The notes: generated by a model from the sequence alone, not told the origin. A DNA stretch of 64,000 nt from Exiguobacterium aurantiacum DSM 6208 (GCF_000702585.1 NZ_JNIQ01000001.1:1803001-1867000), one strand, 5' to 3'. Numbered from the stretch's first letter, positions 24,553-33,588 are shown. Made by a program: numbers and translations.

Positions 24553-25251
24553 ATGCTCGAACGAATCGTCTTTACCGTCATTCTCGCCTATTTATTGATC
24601 ATTCAACTGTTCAATGCCCGCTTGATGAAGTCGATGATCGCCTCGCTCGGAAGGAGCCGCGTATACGAAGAAGCGATCAAGTCGGCATGGGGGCTGACGC
24701 TTCTTCTCGTCGCGCTCGTGTTCTTGTTCGGTGTCCCGGCCGAGGCGGTCGGACTTGGGTTCATGCCGGAGGCGACCGACGAACGGGCGTGGAATTATTT
24801 CGTCCTTTGTTGCGTCCTCATGGGCGCCTTCTCCGTCTTTTACTTATCCGTGCTGACCTCCTCGCGCCTTCGGGAGATGCTCCGTCCCCACTATGAACTC
24901 GAGATCGAGAAAGCGCTTCTCCCGAGGACAGCGGATGAGGCGAAGGCGTGGAAAGCCGTCTCGTTCACAGCCGGGGTCACGGAAGAGTTCATCTTTCGCG
25001 GTGTCTTGCTCTACACGCTCACATTATATGTCGATTTCTCCGATGTGTCGCTCGCCTTGGCAAGTGGCGTCTTGTTCGGTCTTGCTCACGCCTATCAAGG
25101 GGTGCGTGGCATCGTCGTCACCGGGCTGCTCGGTGCGCTGTTCGGCTACGTTTATTTGGTGATGGGCGTCCTGTGGCCGCTCATGGTACTGCACATGCTG
25201 CTCGATCTCATCGCTGGACCGATTCATGTCGACGCGTCAAAAACTGGGTGA
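24553..25251 (+). CDS. CPBP family intramembrane glutamic protease
   Basis: 232 aa with about six to seven hydrophobic segments. The three CPBP motifs are present: EEFIFRG (about residue 145), GLAHAYQG (about 180) and the final LHMLLDL with His and Asp. Bacterial CPBP (Abi) proteins cleave or process membrane peptides, including bacteriocin-related ones; the substrate is unknown. AGGAG lies 9 bases before ATG 24553. Its last 44 bases overlap the 3' end of the convergent hydrolase gene. Confidence 0.87.
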   Translation: MLERIVFTVILAYLLIIQLFNARLMKSMIASLGRSRVYEEAIKSAWGLTLLLVALVFLFGVPAEAVGLGFMPEATDERAWNYFVLCCVLMGAFSVFYLSVLTSSRLREMLRPHYELEIEKALLPRTADEAKAWKAVSFTAGVTEEFIFRGVLLYTLTLYVDFSDVSLALASGVLFGLAHAYQGVRGIVVTGLLGALFGYVYLVMGVLWPLMVLHMLLDLIAGPIHVDASKTG

Positions 25252-26107
25252 CGGCGTCTTCATATGCGTCCCGGTCTTTTAAAATGCAGTTCGTATGTTC
25301 GGCGTCGTGGATGAGGGCGATCTCGTTTTGGCGGTTGAGGGCGTTCATCTCGACGGACATCCACGTTGGCACGAAATCGTCGCGCGTGCCGTGAATGAAC
25401 AAGATCGGGGCGGACGTTTCCGCCAAGTCTCGTTTCGGGCGTACTTGGTTCATCCGAAAACCGGCCCGGCTCCATAGGAAGTAATCGATGCCTGGTAACA
25501 ATAAGTCGCCAGGCAGCCGGTGCAAGTTGTTCAATTGATGGCGCATCAATTGTCGCATGTCGTCGAACGGGCACTCGGCGATCAAGAAGTCGACGTCTGT
25601 GAGCGGTCCGGCCTGAAGGATCGTCGCGGCACCCATCGAGACACCGTGCAGCCCGACTTCCTCTACGGTCTCGTTCGTACGCAGCCAGTCGACCCAATCG
25701 ACGATGTCGTGTTTCTCATGGTAGCCGTATGAGGCGTAGACACCTTCTGATTCCCCATGTGAGCGCAAATCGACGGCGAGCAAATTGTAACCGAGCTTGT
25801 GGAACATGGCCAAATGCGGTGCCATGAAGCTGTGCGACGCCGTATAGCCATGGACGAAGACGATCCACTTCCGGGCGTCACCGTTGCGATACACCCGACC
25901 ATATAGGCGGTAGTCGTCTCTAGAACGGAGCGAGACGTGTTCAAACGGCACGTCGTGGTAAAACGATTGGTCCTCTGTCGTGTACGGCGCGAGCAACATC
26001 TCTGGCGTCTTACGTTTCCCCCGTGTCATTCGTTTGAACGCATAATAACTGATGGCGTAATAGCCTGTGAATAATGTCGCGAGCCCGTATTTCCATTTTA
26101 GTTGCAT
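25208..26107 (-). CDS. Alpha/beta hydrolase with N-terminal membrane segment
   Basis: 299 aa from ATG 26107 (AAAGGAG 8 bases upstream). A hydrophobic N-terminal stretch (TLFTGYYAISYYAF) is followed by a hydrolase fold: IVFVHGYTASH (oxyanion HG), nucleophile elbow GVSMGAA, Asp in GTRDDFVP and His in HDAEHTN. This matches YqkD-like esterases/peptidases of Bacillus. The substrate is unknown. The 3' ends of this gene and the CPBP gene overlap by 44 bases, tail to tail. Confidence 0.85.
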   Translation of the reverse strand: MQLKWKYGLATLFTGYYAISYYAFKRMTRGKRKTPEMLLAPYTTEDQSFYHDVPFEHVSLRSRDDYRLYGRVYRNGDARKWIVFVHGYTASHSFMAPHLAMFHKLGYNLLAVDLRSHGESEGVYASYGYHEKHDIVDWVDWLRTNETVEEVGLHGVSMGAATILQAGPLTDVDFLIAECPFDDMRQLMRHQLNNLHRLPGDLLLPGIDYFLWSRAGFRMNQVRPKRDLAETSAPILFIHGTRDDFVPTWMSVEMNALNRQNEIALIHDAEHTNCILKDRDAYEDAVTQFLTRRHESVQR

Positions 26108-26286
26108 GAACATCGCTCCTTTCCTCATTATTGTACCCGAAAACACTCATTGCGTTCACGTTCCAACACATATCGTGAAGCGCTCTGATGACGAGGGGCG
26201 ACGGAACGGTTACAAATCGCCGGTCGTCACGTTCATCGATTCACGTTAAGCTGAGGCGGTAGAAGATTTAGGGAGGGTGGATCAAC

Positions 26287-26700
26287 GTGACGCGTGAGGC
26301 GATGTATCGATTCATACAAGCTTGCATCGGGGGACGAGTGGACGATGTGACGGAGGAAGGGATCTCGTTTTATCGACGTGGGGCGCACGCGTCCCACGAC
26401 CTGGCGCCTGTCCTCGATGCCTTGATCGAGCGTTTCTTGAGCGGGAGCGGTCGTGAAGTTCATGTGAATGTCGTGGACCTCGCCGACGATGCGGGTGTCC
26501 GGCCGTATGAGGCAGTTCAGGCGTTGCTCGCGCTCTCGGATATCTTCCTCGTCTCGAACTATATCGAGGAACGATTGATCACGATTCAACAGATGGAAAT
26601 CGATGCGTTACGGACGTTCTCCGTTCGCATCGTGTTCAGCGCTTGGTTGTCGCATCATCTCGACGACGTCTGTAACCTACGACGGCATCAGGCCGGCTGA
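26287..26700 (+). CDS. Hypothetical protein
   Basis: 137 aa from GTG 26287 with GGGAGGGTGG upstream; ATG at codon 6 is an alternative. Mixed alpha/beta composition, no TM or signal. LADDAGVRPYEAVQALLALSDIF resembles a short helix-turn-helix-like segment but is not convincing. Codon use is like the neighbours. I do not recognise the family. It ends at the hairpin shared with the ABC operon. Confidence 0.65.
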   Translation: MTREAMYRFIQACIGGRVDDVTEEGISFYRRGAHASHDLAPVLDALIERFLSGSGREVHVNVVDLADDAGVRPYEAVQALLALSDIFLVSNYIEERLITIQQMEIDALRTFSVRIVFSAWLSHHLDDVCNLRRHQAG

Positions 26701-26702
26701 CA

Positions 26703-26733
26703 AAACAAGGGAGTGGCGAACGCCACTCCCTTT
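26703..26733. terminator. Hairpin terminator of the ABC exporter operon
   Basis: AAGGGAGTGGCG-AA-CGCCACTCCCTT, a perfect 12-bp stem. T-runs on both sides are short (TTT on plus, TTGTTTTG on minus), so efficiency is uncertain. Confidence 0.7.
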
Positions 26734-27368
26734 CACAATGTTTCGAGTTGGCCATCACGCAAACGGAGCACGCGGTCGCACACGTCAAGCATGCGCTCGT
26801 CGTGGGTGATGACGATGACTTGTTTGCCGTTTTCGTGCGCGGCTGCGGCCAGGCGTTCCATGACGAGTCGCCCGTTCGCATAGTCGAGGCTCGCTGTCGG
26901 TTCATCGGCCAAGATGAGTGAGGGGTCGTTGATGAGGGCACGGGCGACGGCGACCCGCTGTCGTTCGCCGCCGGAAAGGCGATTTGGCAGTTCGTCCAAC
27001 CGATGACCGAGACCGAGGTCGGTCAATAGCCGTCTCGCGTCAGTGTCAAGTCCTGCCTCGGCTTGGACGAGCTCGAGTTGTTCACATACCGTCAAGTATG
27101 GGACGAGGTAGGCGTCTTGAAAGACGAACCCGACCTCGTTCAGACGCAATTTCCGTCGTTCTTCTTCATCGAGCGTGAACGCATCGACCGGACCGAGATA
27201 CAATTCCCCCGCGTCAGGGCGTTTCAGCAACCCGAGAATTTGGAGCAGCGTGCTCTTGCCGCTCCCGCTCGGTCCGACGATGGCGATGCACTCTCCGGGA
27301 GAGACGGTCAAATCGACCCCGGATAGAATCGGTTGTTCATAGGCGTGATGAATCTTCATCAATTTCAT
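26733..27368 (-). CDS. ABC transporter ATP-binding protein (MacB/LolD-type)
   Basis: 211 aa from ATG 27368 (AGGAGG 9 bases upstream). Walker A GPSGSGKST, Q-loop FVFQDAYLVPYLT, signature LSGGERQRVAVARAL, Walker B LILADEPTASLD, and H-loop VITHDERM are complete. It pairs with the FtsX-type permease immediately upstream (13-base gap). Such pairs export or extract peptides and lipids, or act in cell-envelope stress. Last gene of a cluster that starts with a two-component system. Confidence 0.9.
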   Translation of the reverse strand: MKLMKIHHAYEQPILSGVDLTVSPGECIAIVGPSGSGKSTLLQILGLLKRPDAGELYLGPVDAFTLDEEERRKLRLNEVGFVFQDAYLVPYLTVCEQLELVQAEAGLDTDARRLLTDLGLGHRLDELPNRLSGGERQRVAVARALINDPSLILADEPTASLDYANGRLVMERLAAAAHENGKQVIVITHDERMLDVCDRVLRLRDGQLETL

Positions 27369-27381
27369 TTCATTCGACCTC

Positions 27382-28347
27382 CTAAGGCGTCGGCGGCGTC
27401 GAGCCGGCGAGCGAGATGACGAAGAAGAGGGCACTGTAGAGCAGGGCGTTCACTACCTCGAATTGAAACGGGATGTCAGGCGGCACGACCCCGGCTACCA
27501 ATGCCGTGACGAGAGCCGCGACACCGCTCGCGAGGATGACGGTGACCATCACTTGGCTGACGAGCGCGGTGCCGATCGTTCGCGTCCGGATGCCGATTGC
27601 TTTCAAAATTCCGAGCTCTGGCAACTTTTGCAATGTGACCATGTAGAAGAACGCCGTCAAGATGAACGCCCCGATGACCAAGAGAAATCCGCGCATCATC
27701 GCGAACGTTCCTTGTTCGGCCGAATAGCCCGGCACGGCCTCGATGACTTCTTGCCGTGTGAATGTCGAGAGGGCGGTGTCGCCGTCGCCGTCTCCGAGCC
27801 AGGCCGACACGTACGCCGGTCCGCCGGTGACTTGTTGATACGCGTCCCATGTCTCCATCGTCGTCCAGACGACGGGGGCGTGGCTGAAACGACCGTCTGT
27901 CGTCCCGACGATCGTGAACCGATAGCCGCTCGTGAAATCTTCGACCGTATCACCGACGGATAACGTCTGCAGGAAAGTCGGGTCGACGAGCACTTCGCCG
28001 ACTTCGAGGTCGAGCGTTGGTCCGACCGGAGAATCGGCCGGCAACGCGAACAACGTCGCATCTTGCTTCGTCTCGTTCCCGAACGTGAGCGGTTTGACAG
28101 CGAGCGGGGTCATCGTGTCGCTTCTACGTGTCTGTTCGATGAACGACCGTGTCAATTGGCCTTCCGCGTCGGCGGTCAGGTGGAACGTGTCGGCGTCGAG
28201 TTCACGTATGCTTGCCCCGTTGTCGTAGGCGAGTCCGTCGGCGAGTCCGGTGATGAGCGTCGTCAACAGCACGATGAGGAGTGTGATGACGAAAATCAGT
28301 GAGTAGCGGCGTCGTTGGCGCCACATTTCTTTCATTCCTAATTGCAT
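27382..28347 (-). CDS. FtsX-like ABC permease, C-terminus possibly frameshifted
   Basis: 321 aa from ATG 28347 (AAGGAGG 8 bases upstream). One TM near the N-terminus (SLIFVITLLIVLLTTLITG), a MacB-type periplasmic-like domain (residues about 45-200), then three TMs with KLPELGILKAIGIRTRTIG, the FtsX hallmark. The frame ends LAGSTPPTP. One base shift near 27400 would instead read LARRLDAADALGGRM, which resembles the usual FtsX tail (ARxxxxxDAxxALGG). A single-base indel in this strain or in the assembly is possible. It is encoded with the ATPase downstream and the kinase/regulator upstream. Confidence 0.85.
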   Translation of the reverse strand: MQLGMKEMWRQRRRYSLIFVITLLIVLLTTLITGLADGLAYDNGASIRELDADTFHLTADAEGQLTRSFIEQTRRSDTMTPLAVKPLTFGNETKQDATLFALPADSPVGPTLDLEVGEVLVDPTFLQTLSVGDTVEDFTSGYRFTIVGTTDGRFSHAPVVWTTMETWDAYQQVTGGPAYVSAWLGDGDGDTALSTFTRQEVIEAVPGYSAEQGTFAMMRGFLLVIGAFILTAFFYMVTLQKLPELGILKAIGIRTRTIGTALVSQVMVTVILASGVAALVTALVAGVVPPDIPFQFEVVNALLYSALFFVISLAGSTPPTP

Positions 28348-28349
28348 AG

Positions 28350-28380
28350 AAAAAGCCTCCTTCATGTCGATGAAGGAAGC
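28350..28380 (-). promoter_or_regulatory. Terminator-like hairpin sequestering the permease ribosome binding site
   Basis: On the minus strand GCTTCCTTCAT-CGAC-ATGAAGGAGGC forms an 11-bp stem (one G-T) followed by TTTTT. It lies between the histidine kinase stop and the permease start, and the 3' arm contains the AGGAGG of the permease. It could act as an intergenic terminator/attenuator and as a block to translation. Confidence 0.65.
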
Positions 28381-28412
28381 ATAGCGGATGAATATGAACA
28401 GAGTATGAACGA

Positions 28413-29768
28413 CTACAACATGACCGTGAACACGGTGCCTCGGCCGGGTGTCGAATCGACGTGAATCGTTCCGTCGTGCAAGGCGATGATATCGTGGACG
28501 ATGGACAGACCGAGTCCCGTCCCGGTCGTCGACCGGGACACGTCTCCTTGGAAGAAACGTTCGAACAGGCGCGCTTTCGTCGCTTCGTCCATACCGACCC
28601 CGTCATCGGCGATCGTCACGGTCGGACGCTCGCGTTGTTCCAAGCGGATGCGGATCATGCCGCCTTCAGACGAGGCGTGGAGGGCGTTTTGGATTAAGTT
28701 GGCCCACACTTGTGACAGCAGGATCGGGTCGCCTTTTATGGCGATGGATCGGTCGAGATCGGTCGAGATGGCGACACCGGTCTGGTCGAGTTGGAACGAC
28801 AGGCCGCGTATGACTTCTTCGATCGAATCGGCGATGGTGACGTCCGACTCCAAGGCGAGATCCGCTTCATCGAGTCGGGCAAGCAGGAGCAACTGTGTCG
28901 TCAAACCCGATAACCGTTCCGTCTCATCCCGAATGATCCGCGCATAGTCGCTCGCCTCGCCATCGGTCGTGGCGACGAGCCTCGTCGCATACCCGGTAAG
29001 CGACGTGAGCGGGGAGCGGAACTCATGGGAGACGTTCGAGACGAACCGCTTTCGCTCTGCCTCGGACATCTCAATCGTCTGGGCCATATCATCGAATCGT
29101 CTCGCGAGCACCCCGATCTCGTCGGTCCGTCCGAGCGGTAAATCGCGAGGTCGTGTCCCTGATGCGACCGAGGCTGTCGCCTCGGTCAGCAGTTTGACGG
29201 GCCGGACGATATTTCGTGTCGAGAGCGCAATCAACAGAAACGCCAGAACGGTCAATGTGCCGAAAAAGAGACCGACGAATAAGTGGAGTTCACGAATCTG
29301 TGCGGACAGGTCGGGGCGCATGAAGACCGCGTCGACCCCGTCGCTACCGATCAACGGAAAGCCGTACGTGTTGACGACTTCGTTGTCGAACAGACCGAGC
29401 AGAAAAAGGTGAAACGGATAGTCGCGCATCCCTTCGTAAACGACGCCTTCACGGACAGAACGGATGATGGCATCGTCGATCGTCTCGTTTCGGAACTCTC
29501 CCCCGTAGCGCATGACGCGTCCGTCCGCCTTGACGACGAACAGTTGATAGCCGGTCCTCGCGAGGAGTGAGTAATAGGCGGCCTCGTCTAGGTCGGTATG
29601 ATTCTCGAAATAGCCGACGGCAGCGCTCGCCGTCCGCTCCGTCTTCTCACTATACGTCGGTTGCCACCAGACGTAATAGGCGACGTTACTGACGAGGAGG
29701 GCGACGGCCCCCGAGGCAATTAGAATGAGGAAGACCGTCAAGACGATTCGCGTATAAAGCGTCTTCAT
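28413..29768 (-). CDS. Sensor histidine kinase
   Basis: 451 aa. TM1 at about residues 8-30, an extracytoplasmic sensor of about 130 residues, TM2 near residue 165, a HAMP domain (RNIVRPVKLL to FDDMAQTIE), HisKA with VSHEFRSPLTSL (phospho-acceptor His), and HATPase with NALHASSEG, DDGVGMD and GTGLGLSIV. It overlaps its response regulator by 4 bases (ATGA) and precedes an ABC exporter, suggesting it senses an envelope signal and controls that exporter. It is not a BceS-type kinase, since the sensor loop is large. The signal is unknown. Confidence 0.92.
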   Translation of the reverse strand: MKTLYTRIVLTVFLILIASGAVALLVSNVAYYVWWQPTYSEKTERTASAAVGYFENHTDLDEAAYYSLLARTGYQLFVVKADGRVMRYGGEFRNETIDDAIIRSVREGVVYEGMRDYPFHLFLLGLFDNEVVNTYGFPLIGSDGVDAVFMRPDLSAQIRELHLFVGLFFGTLTVLAFLLIALSTRNIVRPVKLLTEATASVASGTRPRDLPLGRTDEIGVLARRFDDMAQTIEMSEAERKRFVSNVSHEFRSPLTSLTGYATRLVATTDGEASDYARIIRDETERLSGLTTQLLLLARLDEADLALESDVTIADSIEEVIRGLSFQLDQTGVAISTDLDRSIAIKGDPILLSQVWANLIQNALHASSEGGMIRIRLEQRERPTVTIADDGVGMDEATKARLFERFFQGDVSRSTTGTGLGLSIVHDIIALHDGTIHVDSTPGRGTVFTVML

Positions 29769-30430
29769 GTCATCACCTCAAGGGCGTAGCCGACCCCGCG
29801 CACGGTCCGGATCACGACTTGTTCGCTTTGGAGACGACTTCTCAGCCGCTTTATATGAACGTCGATGGTCCGGTCGTCCCCGTCAAAGTCTATGCCCCAG
29901 ACGTTCTCGATCAGTTCATCGCGGCTATAGACGCGCGAAGGGAAGGCCGCAAGTTGATACAGCAGCTCGAATTCACGCTTCGGCAAGTGAATCGTCTCGC
30001 CGTCGACGTTCAAGCGATAGTCACGCAAGTCGAGCGTGAGCGGGCCGGCTTGGACGATCGTCTGCGCCGTCCGTTCATATCGCTTCGCGACCGCCTGGAG
30101 CCGGAACAACAGTTCATCGGGAATGAACGGTTTCGTCATGTAATCGTCGGCGCCGTGCTCAAAGCCGCTTCGTTTGTCATCCCATTCACCGAGTGCGGTC
30201 AACAAGATGACCGGGACGTCGAGCATGCTCTTCAGCCGACGGCACAGTTCACGTCCATCCATTCCCGGGAGCAACACATCGACGACGGCGGCATCGGTCG
30301 GCCGTTCGGTGAACAGTTTTTCAGCGACGGTCGGATCTGTCGTCAAAGTCGTCGAATGACCAGCCTGTCGTAGTGTCTCGTCAACCAGACGAAGAATATG
30401 TTCATCATCTTCTACAATCAATACGTGCAT
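29765..30430 (-). CDS. OmpR/PhoB-family response regulator
   Basis: 221 aa from ATG 30430 (GGAAGAG upstream). The receiver domain has the acidic pair VEDDEH, phospho-acceptor Asp in VVDVLLPGMDG, and Lys in TKPF. The winged-helix domain (from about residue 125) includes LPKREFELLYQLA and DRTIDVHIKRLRSRL. It is first in a four-gene cluster (regulator, kinase, permease, ATPase). A good hairpin separates it from the gene upstream. Confidence 0.93.
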   Translation of the reverse strand: MHVLIVEDDEHILRLVDETLRQAGHSTTLTTDPTVAEKLFTERPTDAAVVDVLLPGMDGRELCRRLKSMLDVPVILLTALGEWDDKRSGFEHGADDYMTKPFIPDELLFRLQAVAKRYERTAQTIVQAGPLTLDLRDYRLNVDGETIHLPKREFELLYQLAAFPSRVYSRDELIENVWGIDFDGDDRTIDVHIKRLRSRLQSEQVVIRTVRGVGYALEVMT

Positions 30431-30454
30431 CGGACTCTTCCTTTCTAAACTGTG

Positions 30455-30486
30455 AAAAAGCGGCAAGGCCGTGGCCGTTACCGCTT
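30455..30486 (-). terminator. Terminator upstream of the two-component cluster
   Basis: On the minus strand AAGCGG...GGCCACGGCC...CCGCTT followed by TTTTC, 10 bases past the stop of the leftward 295-aa gene. Confidence 0.75.
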
Positions 30487-30495
30487 GAATCGAAG

Positions 30496-31383
30496 TCACT
30501 TGGGTGCCAGTTCTCCATGCAAGGCACTCATCGCCCGCAAAAAGGCGTCTTTGAAGTATTTATCTTCTTGCGTCTCGAGCGTCTCAATCGCCGCGGCGTC
30601 CCCGCCGCTCGCCTTCACGAGCAAGTTGACGAACGCTCCCCAGCGCTTCACGTGCTCGGGCTTCGGATGGTTCATCGCTGACGTCAATGTGAACCAGTAA
30701 GGTTGATCGCGGCGTTGAAGCGTGGCGATCATCTGTTTCGCCGTCTTCGCCTCGTCCTCGGACGGGAGTGTCGCCGTGGCAAACCAGCCGAGGAGAGAGG
30801 CGCTCATTTCCTCGAGCGCCTGTTTAATCTCCGGGTCGATCGGTTGACGACCGAAATCGGTGAGGTTGACGAAGACGAGCCGGTCTTTCAAGTCCATGTG
30901 CGTGATCCAACCGCTCGCCGCTTTCAACTTGTCTTTCTCTTTGGATTGGGCCTTGAACGTGAACCCGTTCTGCTTACCGATATAGATGCGAAACTGACCA
31001 CGGTCGACATGTTTATCGACTTTGAACTCGACGTCTTGGCCGACTTGGTACGGTTGATTCTTCTTGTTCAGCGTCTGTCCTTTCTTCAACTCGGGCCGGC
31101 GGACGATATAGCGGAGCGCCTCTTGCTCGGTCCGGTCATCGAGCGTCCACAAGTTGTGGGGCGTGACATTTTTGAAGCGATGGCGACGAACGTGGATATA
31201 TTGGTCCAAGGCGTCGATCGCCTCGGCGACAGAGCGCTTCCCAGACAAATAGTCATCGGCGACGTCGCGAAGCGTCAGTGATTCGAGCCGGTCGATGTGC
31301 CCGTTGTAAGGGACGGTGCCGACGACGAACAAGGCGGTCGCGATCAGCTCGCTCTCGCGAGGGGTCAATGGACGTTTGGCCAT
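30496..31383 (-). CDS. Hypothetical protein, 295 aa
   Basis: Start ATG 31383 with GAGAGGA upstream. The protein is soluble and basic in its middle part (KKGQTLNKKNQPYQVGQDVE, then VDRGQFRIYIGKQNGF, which looks like a beta-rich core). No catalytic motif or signal peptide is evident. Codon use is host-like. I do not recognise the family. It stands alone with its own terminator. Confidence 0.68.
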   Translation of the reverse strand: MAKRPLTPRESELIATALFVVGTVPYNGHIDRLESLTLRDVADDYLSGKRSVAEAIDALDQYIHVRRHRFKNVTPHNLWTLDDRTEQEALRYIVRRPELKKGQTLNKKNQPYQVGQDVEFKVDKHVDRGQFRIYIGKQNGFTFKAQSKEKDKLKAASGWITHMDLKDRLVFVNLTDFGRQPIDPEIKQALEEMSASLLGWFATATLPSEDEAKTAKQMIATLQRRDQPYWFTLTSAMNHPKPEHVKRWGAFVNLLVKASGGDAAAIETLETQEDKYFKDAFLRAMSALHGELAPK

Positions 31384-31553
31384 ATTGCACTTCCTCTCTA
31401 AAGTCATATACTCTAGTATAGCAAAAACCGATTTCTTCATGTTGTATGAATCCACCGAATGGAAAAATTGTACAGGTTCACAGGAATTCGGTGTTTTTCT
31501 CCGAATATTTGTTAAGATAGAGCTAACAATGGGATGTGGGATGAGGTGAAAAG

Positions 31554-31961
31554 ATGAAGCTGTCGATTGACTCTGGGGACTATATCGTGTTGATTGAGAT
31601 CAACAAGGAAGTGTTGAAGTGCACATCGCTCGAAGAGGCAGTCTTTGCGGAGCGTGACCGCTACGAGCTCGTCGGTCGCATGAGTGAGCGGCTCCCGGCC
31701 GAGGTGATCGTCCCTTCCGTCATCGATTACATCCGCTTCGGGAGCGGATACATCGGGGACACGATCGTCTGGAACAACGAGACGGAATCGTTCTTTTGTC
31801 AGCAGTTCGAGACGATTGACGGCTCTCCGCTCGGTGAGGACTTGGACGGTTTCACTCCGGACCCGTACCGGATAGAACTCGCGCGCTACTACACGTACTT
31901 GACGATCGGAAAAATCGTCGATTTTGAGATGGAACACGCGGATGTCCCGGACTATTGGTAA
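31554..31961 (+). CDS. Hypothetical acidic protein, 135 aa
   Basis: GAGGTGAAAAG precedes ATG 31554. The protein is acidic, without TM or signal, and ends DFEMEHADVPDYW. No motif recognised. It precedes the subtilisin-like protease gene by 105 bases, which contain no obvious terminator, so read-through into that gene is possible. Confidence 0.65.
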   Translation: MKLSIDSGDYIVLIEINKEVLKCTSLEEAVFAERDRYELVGRMSERLPAEVIVPSVIDYIRFGSGYIGDTIVWNNETESFFCQQFETIDGSPLGEDLDGFTPDPYRIELARYYTYLTIGKIVDFEMEHADVPDYW

Positions 31962-32066
31962 ACTGTCGAAAAAATGTCAAACTCTTTTTTTGAGAAAAAA
32001 GGGAAATCCAATCTGGAATTTGAGATAATGGAGCCATCTTATGAAGTTGAAATGGAGCGTAAGGCA

Positions 32067-33527
32067 ATGAAAAAAATCTTATTGTTGACGGCGTTGACGT
32101 TACTCGTCCCGACGACGGCCGGGGCGGCGTCAAAACCAGTGATTCTCGAGAAGCATGGCTACGTCGTGGCGGAGCCGCGTGTCGGAAACCAGTATTATAT
32201 TAAACAGACCGGGACCGACTTGACGTGGAACACGACTCGAGGAGCCGCCGACATCGTCGTCGCGTTGATTGATTCATCTGCCGACCGGACCCATAAAGAG
32301 TTGTTGAACGTCCCGCGGGTCGTCAATTCGATGAAAGGTCCATACAGTGTCGATTATCATGGCACGCATACGGCCGGTATCATGTCAGGCCTCCATAATA
32401 AATATGGCATCGCCGGGCTTGCCCCGAACGTCCGCTATCACTTCTATAACGTCTTTTACGGCAAGAACTCGGAGTTCACGGATTCGTGGACGGTCGCGAA
32501 AGCCGTCGACACGGCGGTCGCGAAAGGCGCGACGATCATCAACTTATCGCTCGGCGGCCAAGACTACGACCGCGTGCTCGCCGATTCGATCAAACGGGCA
32601 CGGGCTAAAGGTGTCGTCATCGTCGCCTCGTCCGGTAACGACGGTGCGACAAAAGTATCGTTCCCTGCGAACATGAAAGAAGTCATCGCCGTCGGGGCGG
32701 TCGACTCACAGCACCGGGTCGCCGCATTCTCAAACATGGACAGCCAAGTGAAAGTCGTGGCTCCCGGTGTCAACGTCTTGTCGCTCGGATTGAAGAACAG
32801 TTTCATCTTCATGGACGGCACGTCGATGGCCGCGCCGATGGTGACGTCAGGCATCGCGCTCGTCAAATCGGTGAACCCGTTCTTGACGCCGACGGACATC
32901 GACGGGTTGTTTCAAAAAATGCCGCGCGTGAGCGGTAAGCCATACACGGAGCTGAACACGAAACGGCTGCTCGACGCGACGCCGCGCCCGGTGTCTATCT
33001 CAGCCCCGGCGACGCTCACGAACCGGTATGTCCAAGAAGCGAAACTTTCCGTCATGAACCGACCGAACTTGAAAACGACGTACACACTCTATCAAGGGAC
33101 ACGGAAACTGAAGACGCTACCGGCGAACGGCGGCGCTTTCACGATGTATGCCGGTGGGGACTGGTTACCGAGCGGACAGTATCGGCTCACGGCCGTCGTC
33201 ACGGACGGGAAGTACAAGCGCTCCTCTAGCCGAAACGTCACGTACGTCAACCCGGTCAAGACGAGTGTAGCGGTCAAAGCGGCCGACGCGCAGACGTTCG
33301 AGTTGACGACGACGCGTAAAGGGGTCGTCACGGTGCTTGATGCGACAGGGAAGACCGTCTACGAGGCGCTCCATGTGCCTGGCACGTTCCCGGTACGCGG
33401 TGACACGGGCTCGAACTTGACCGTCGTCTTGAAACCGACCGACATCTCCGAACGTGTCGTCTCGAAAACTTACGTGCCGGCCGCGCCGCCGGTTGAAGAA
33501 CCGGTCGAAACGATCGAACAGACATGA
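32067..33527 (+). CDS. Secreted subtilisin-like serine protease (S8)
   Basis: 486 aa. A Sec signal peptide (MKKILLLTALTLLVPTTAGA-A) is followed by the peptidase: Asp in ALIDSSAD, His in YHGTHTAGI, oxyanion Asn in ASSGND, Ser in DGTSMAAPM. There is almost no propeptide between signal and catalytic domain, unusual for a subtilisin, which normally needs an inhibitor-9 prodomain. Residues about 315-470 form two Ig-like beta repeats. It ends in a Pro/Glu-rich tail without an LPXTG motif. GGAG is about 10 bases before ATG 32067. Confidence 0.9.
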   Translation: MKKILLLTALTLLVPTTAGAASKPVILEKHGYVVAEPRVGNQYYIKQTGTDLTWNTTRGAADIVVALIDSSADRTHKELLNVPRVVNSMKGPYSVDYHGTHTAGIMSGLHNKYGIAGLAPNVRYHFYNVFYGKNSEFTDSWTVAKAVDTAVAKGATIINLSLGGQDYDRVLADSIKRARAKGVVIVASSGNDGATKVSFPANMKEVIAVGAVDSQHRVAAFSNMDSQVKVVAPGVNVLSLGLKNSFIFMDGTSMAAPMVTSGIALVKSVNPFLTPTDIDGLFQKMPRVSGKPYTELNTKRLLDATPRPVSISAPATLTNRYVQEAKLSVMNRPNLKTTYTLYQGTRKLKTLPANGGAFTMYAGGDWLPSGQYRLTAVVTDGKYKRSSSRNVTYVNPVKTSVAVKAADAQTFELTTTRKGVVTVLDATGKTVYEALHVPGTFPVRGDTGSNLTVVLKPTDISERVVSKTYVPAAPPVEEPVETIEQT

Positions 33528-33530
33528 AAA

Positions 33531-33580
33531 ACACCACCTTACCCGTTGACGGTCTCGTCATCGGGTGGGGTGGTGTTGTT
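33531..33580. terminator. Bidirectional terminator
   Basis: ACACCACC..CCCG / CGGG..GTGGTGT stem around a 16-base loop between the protease and a convergent gene, with T-rich flanks on both strands. Confidence 0.75.
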
Positions 33581-33588
33581 TTCATATG

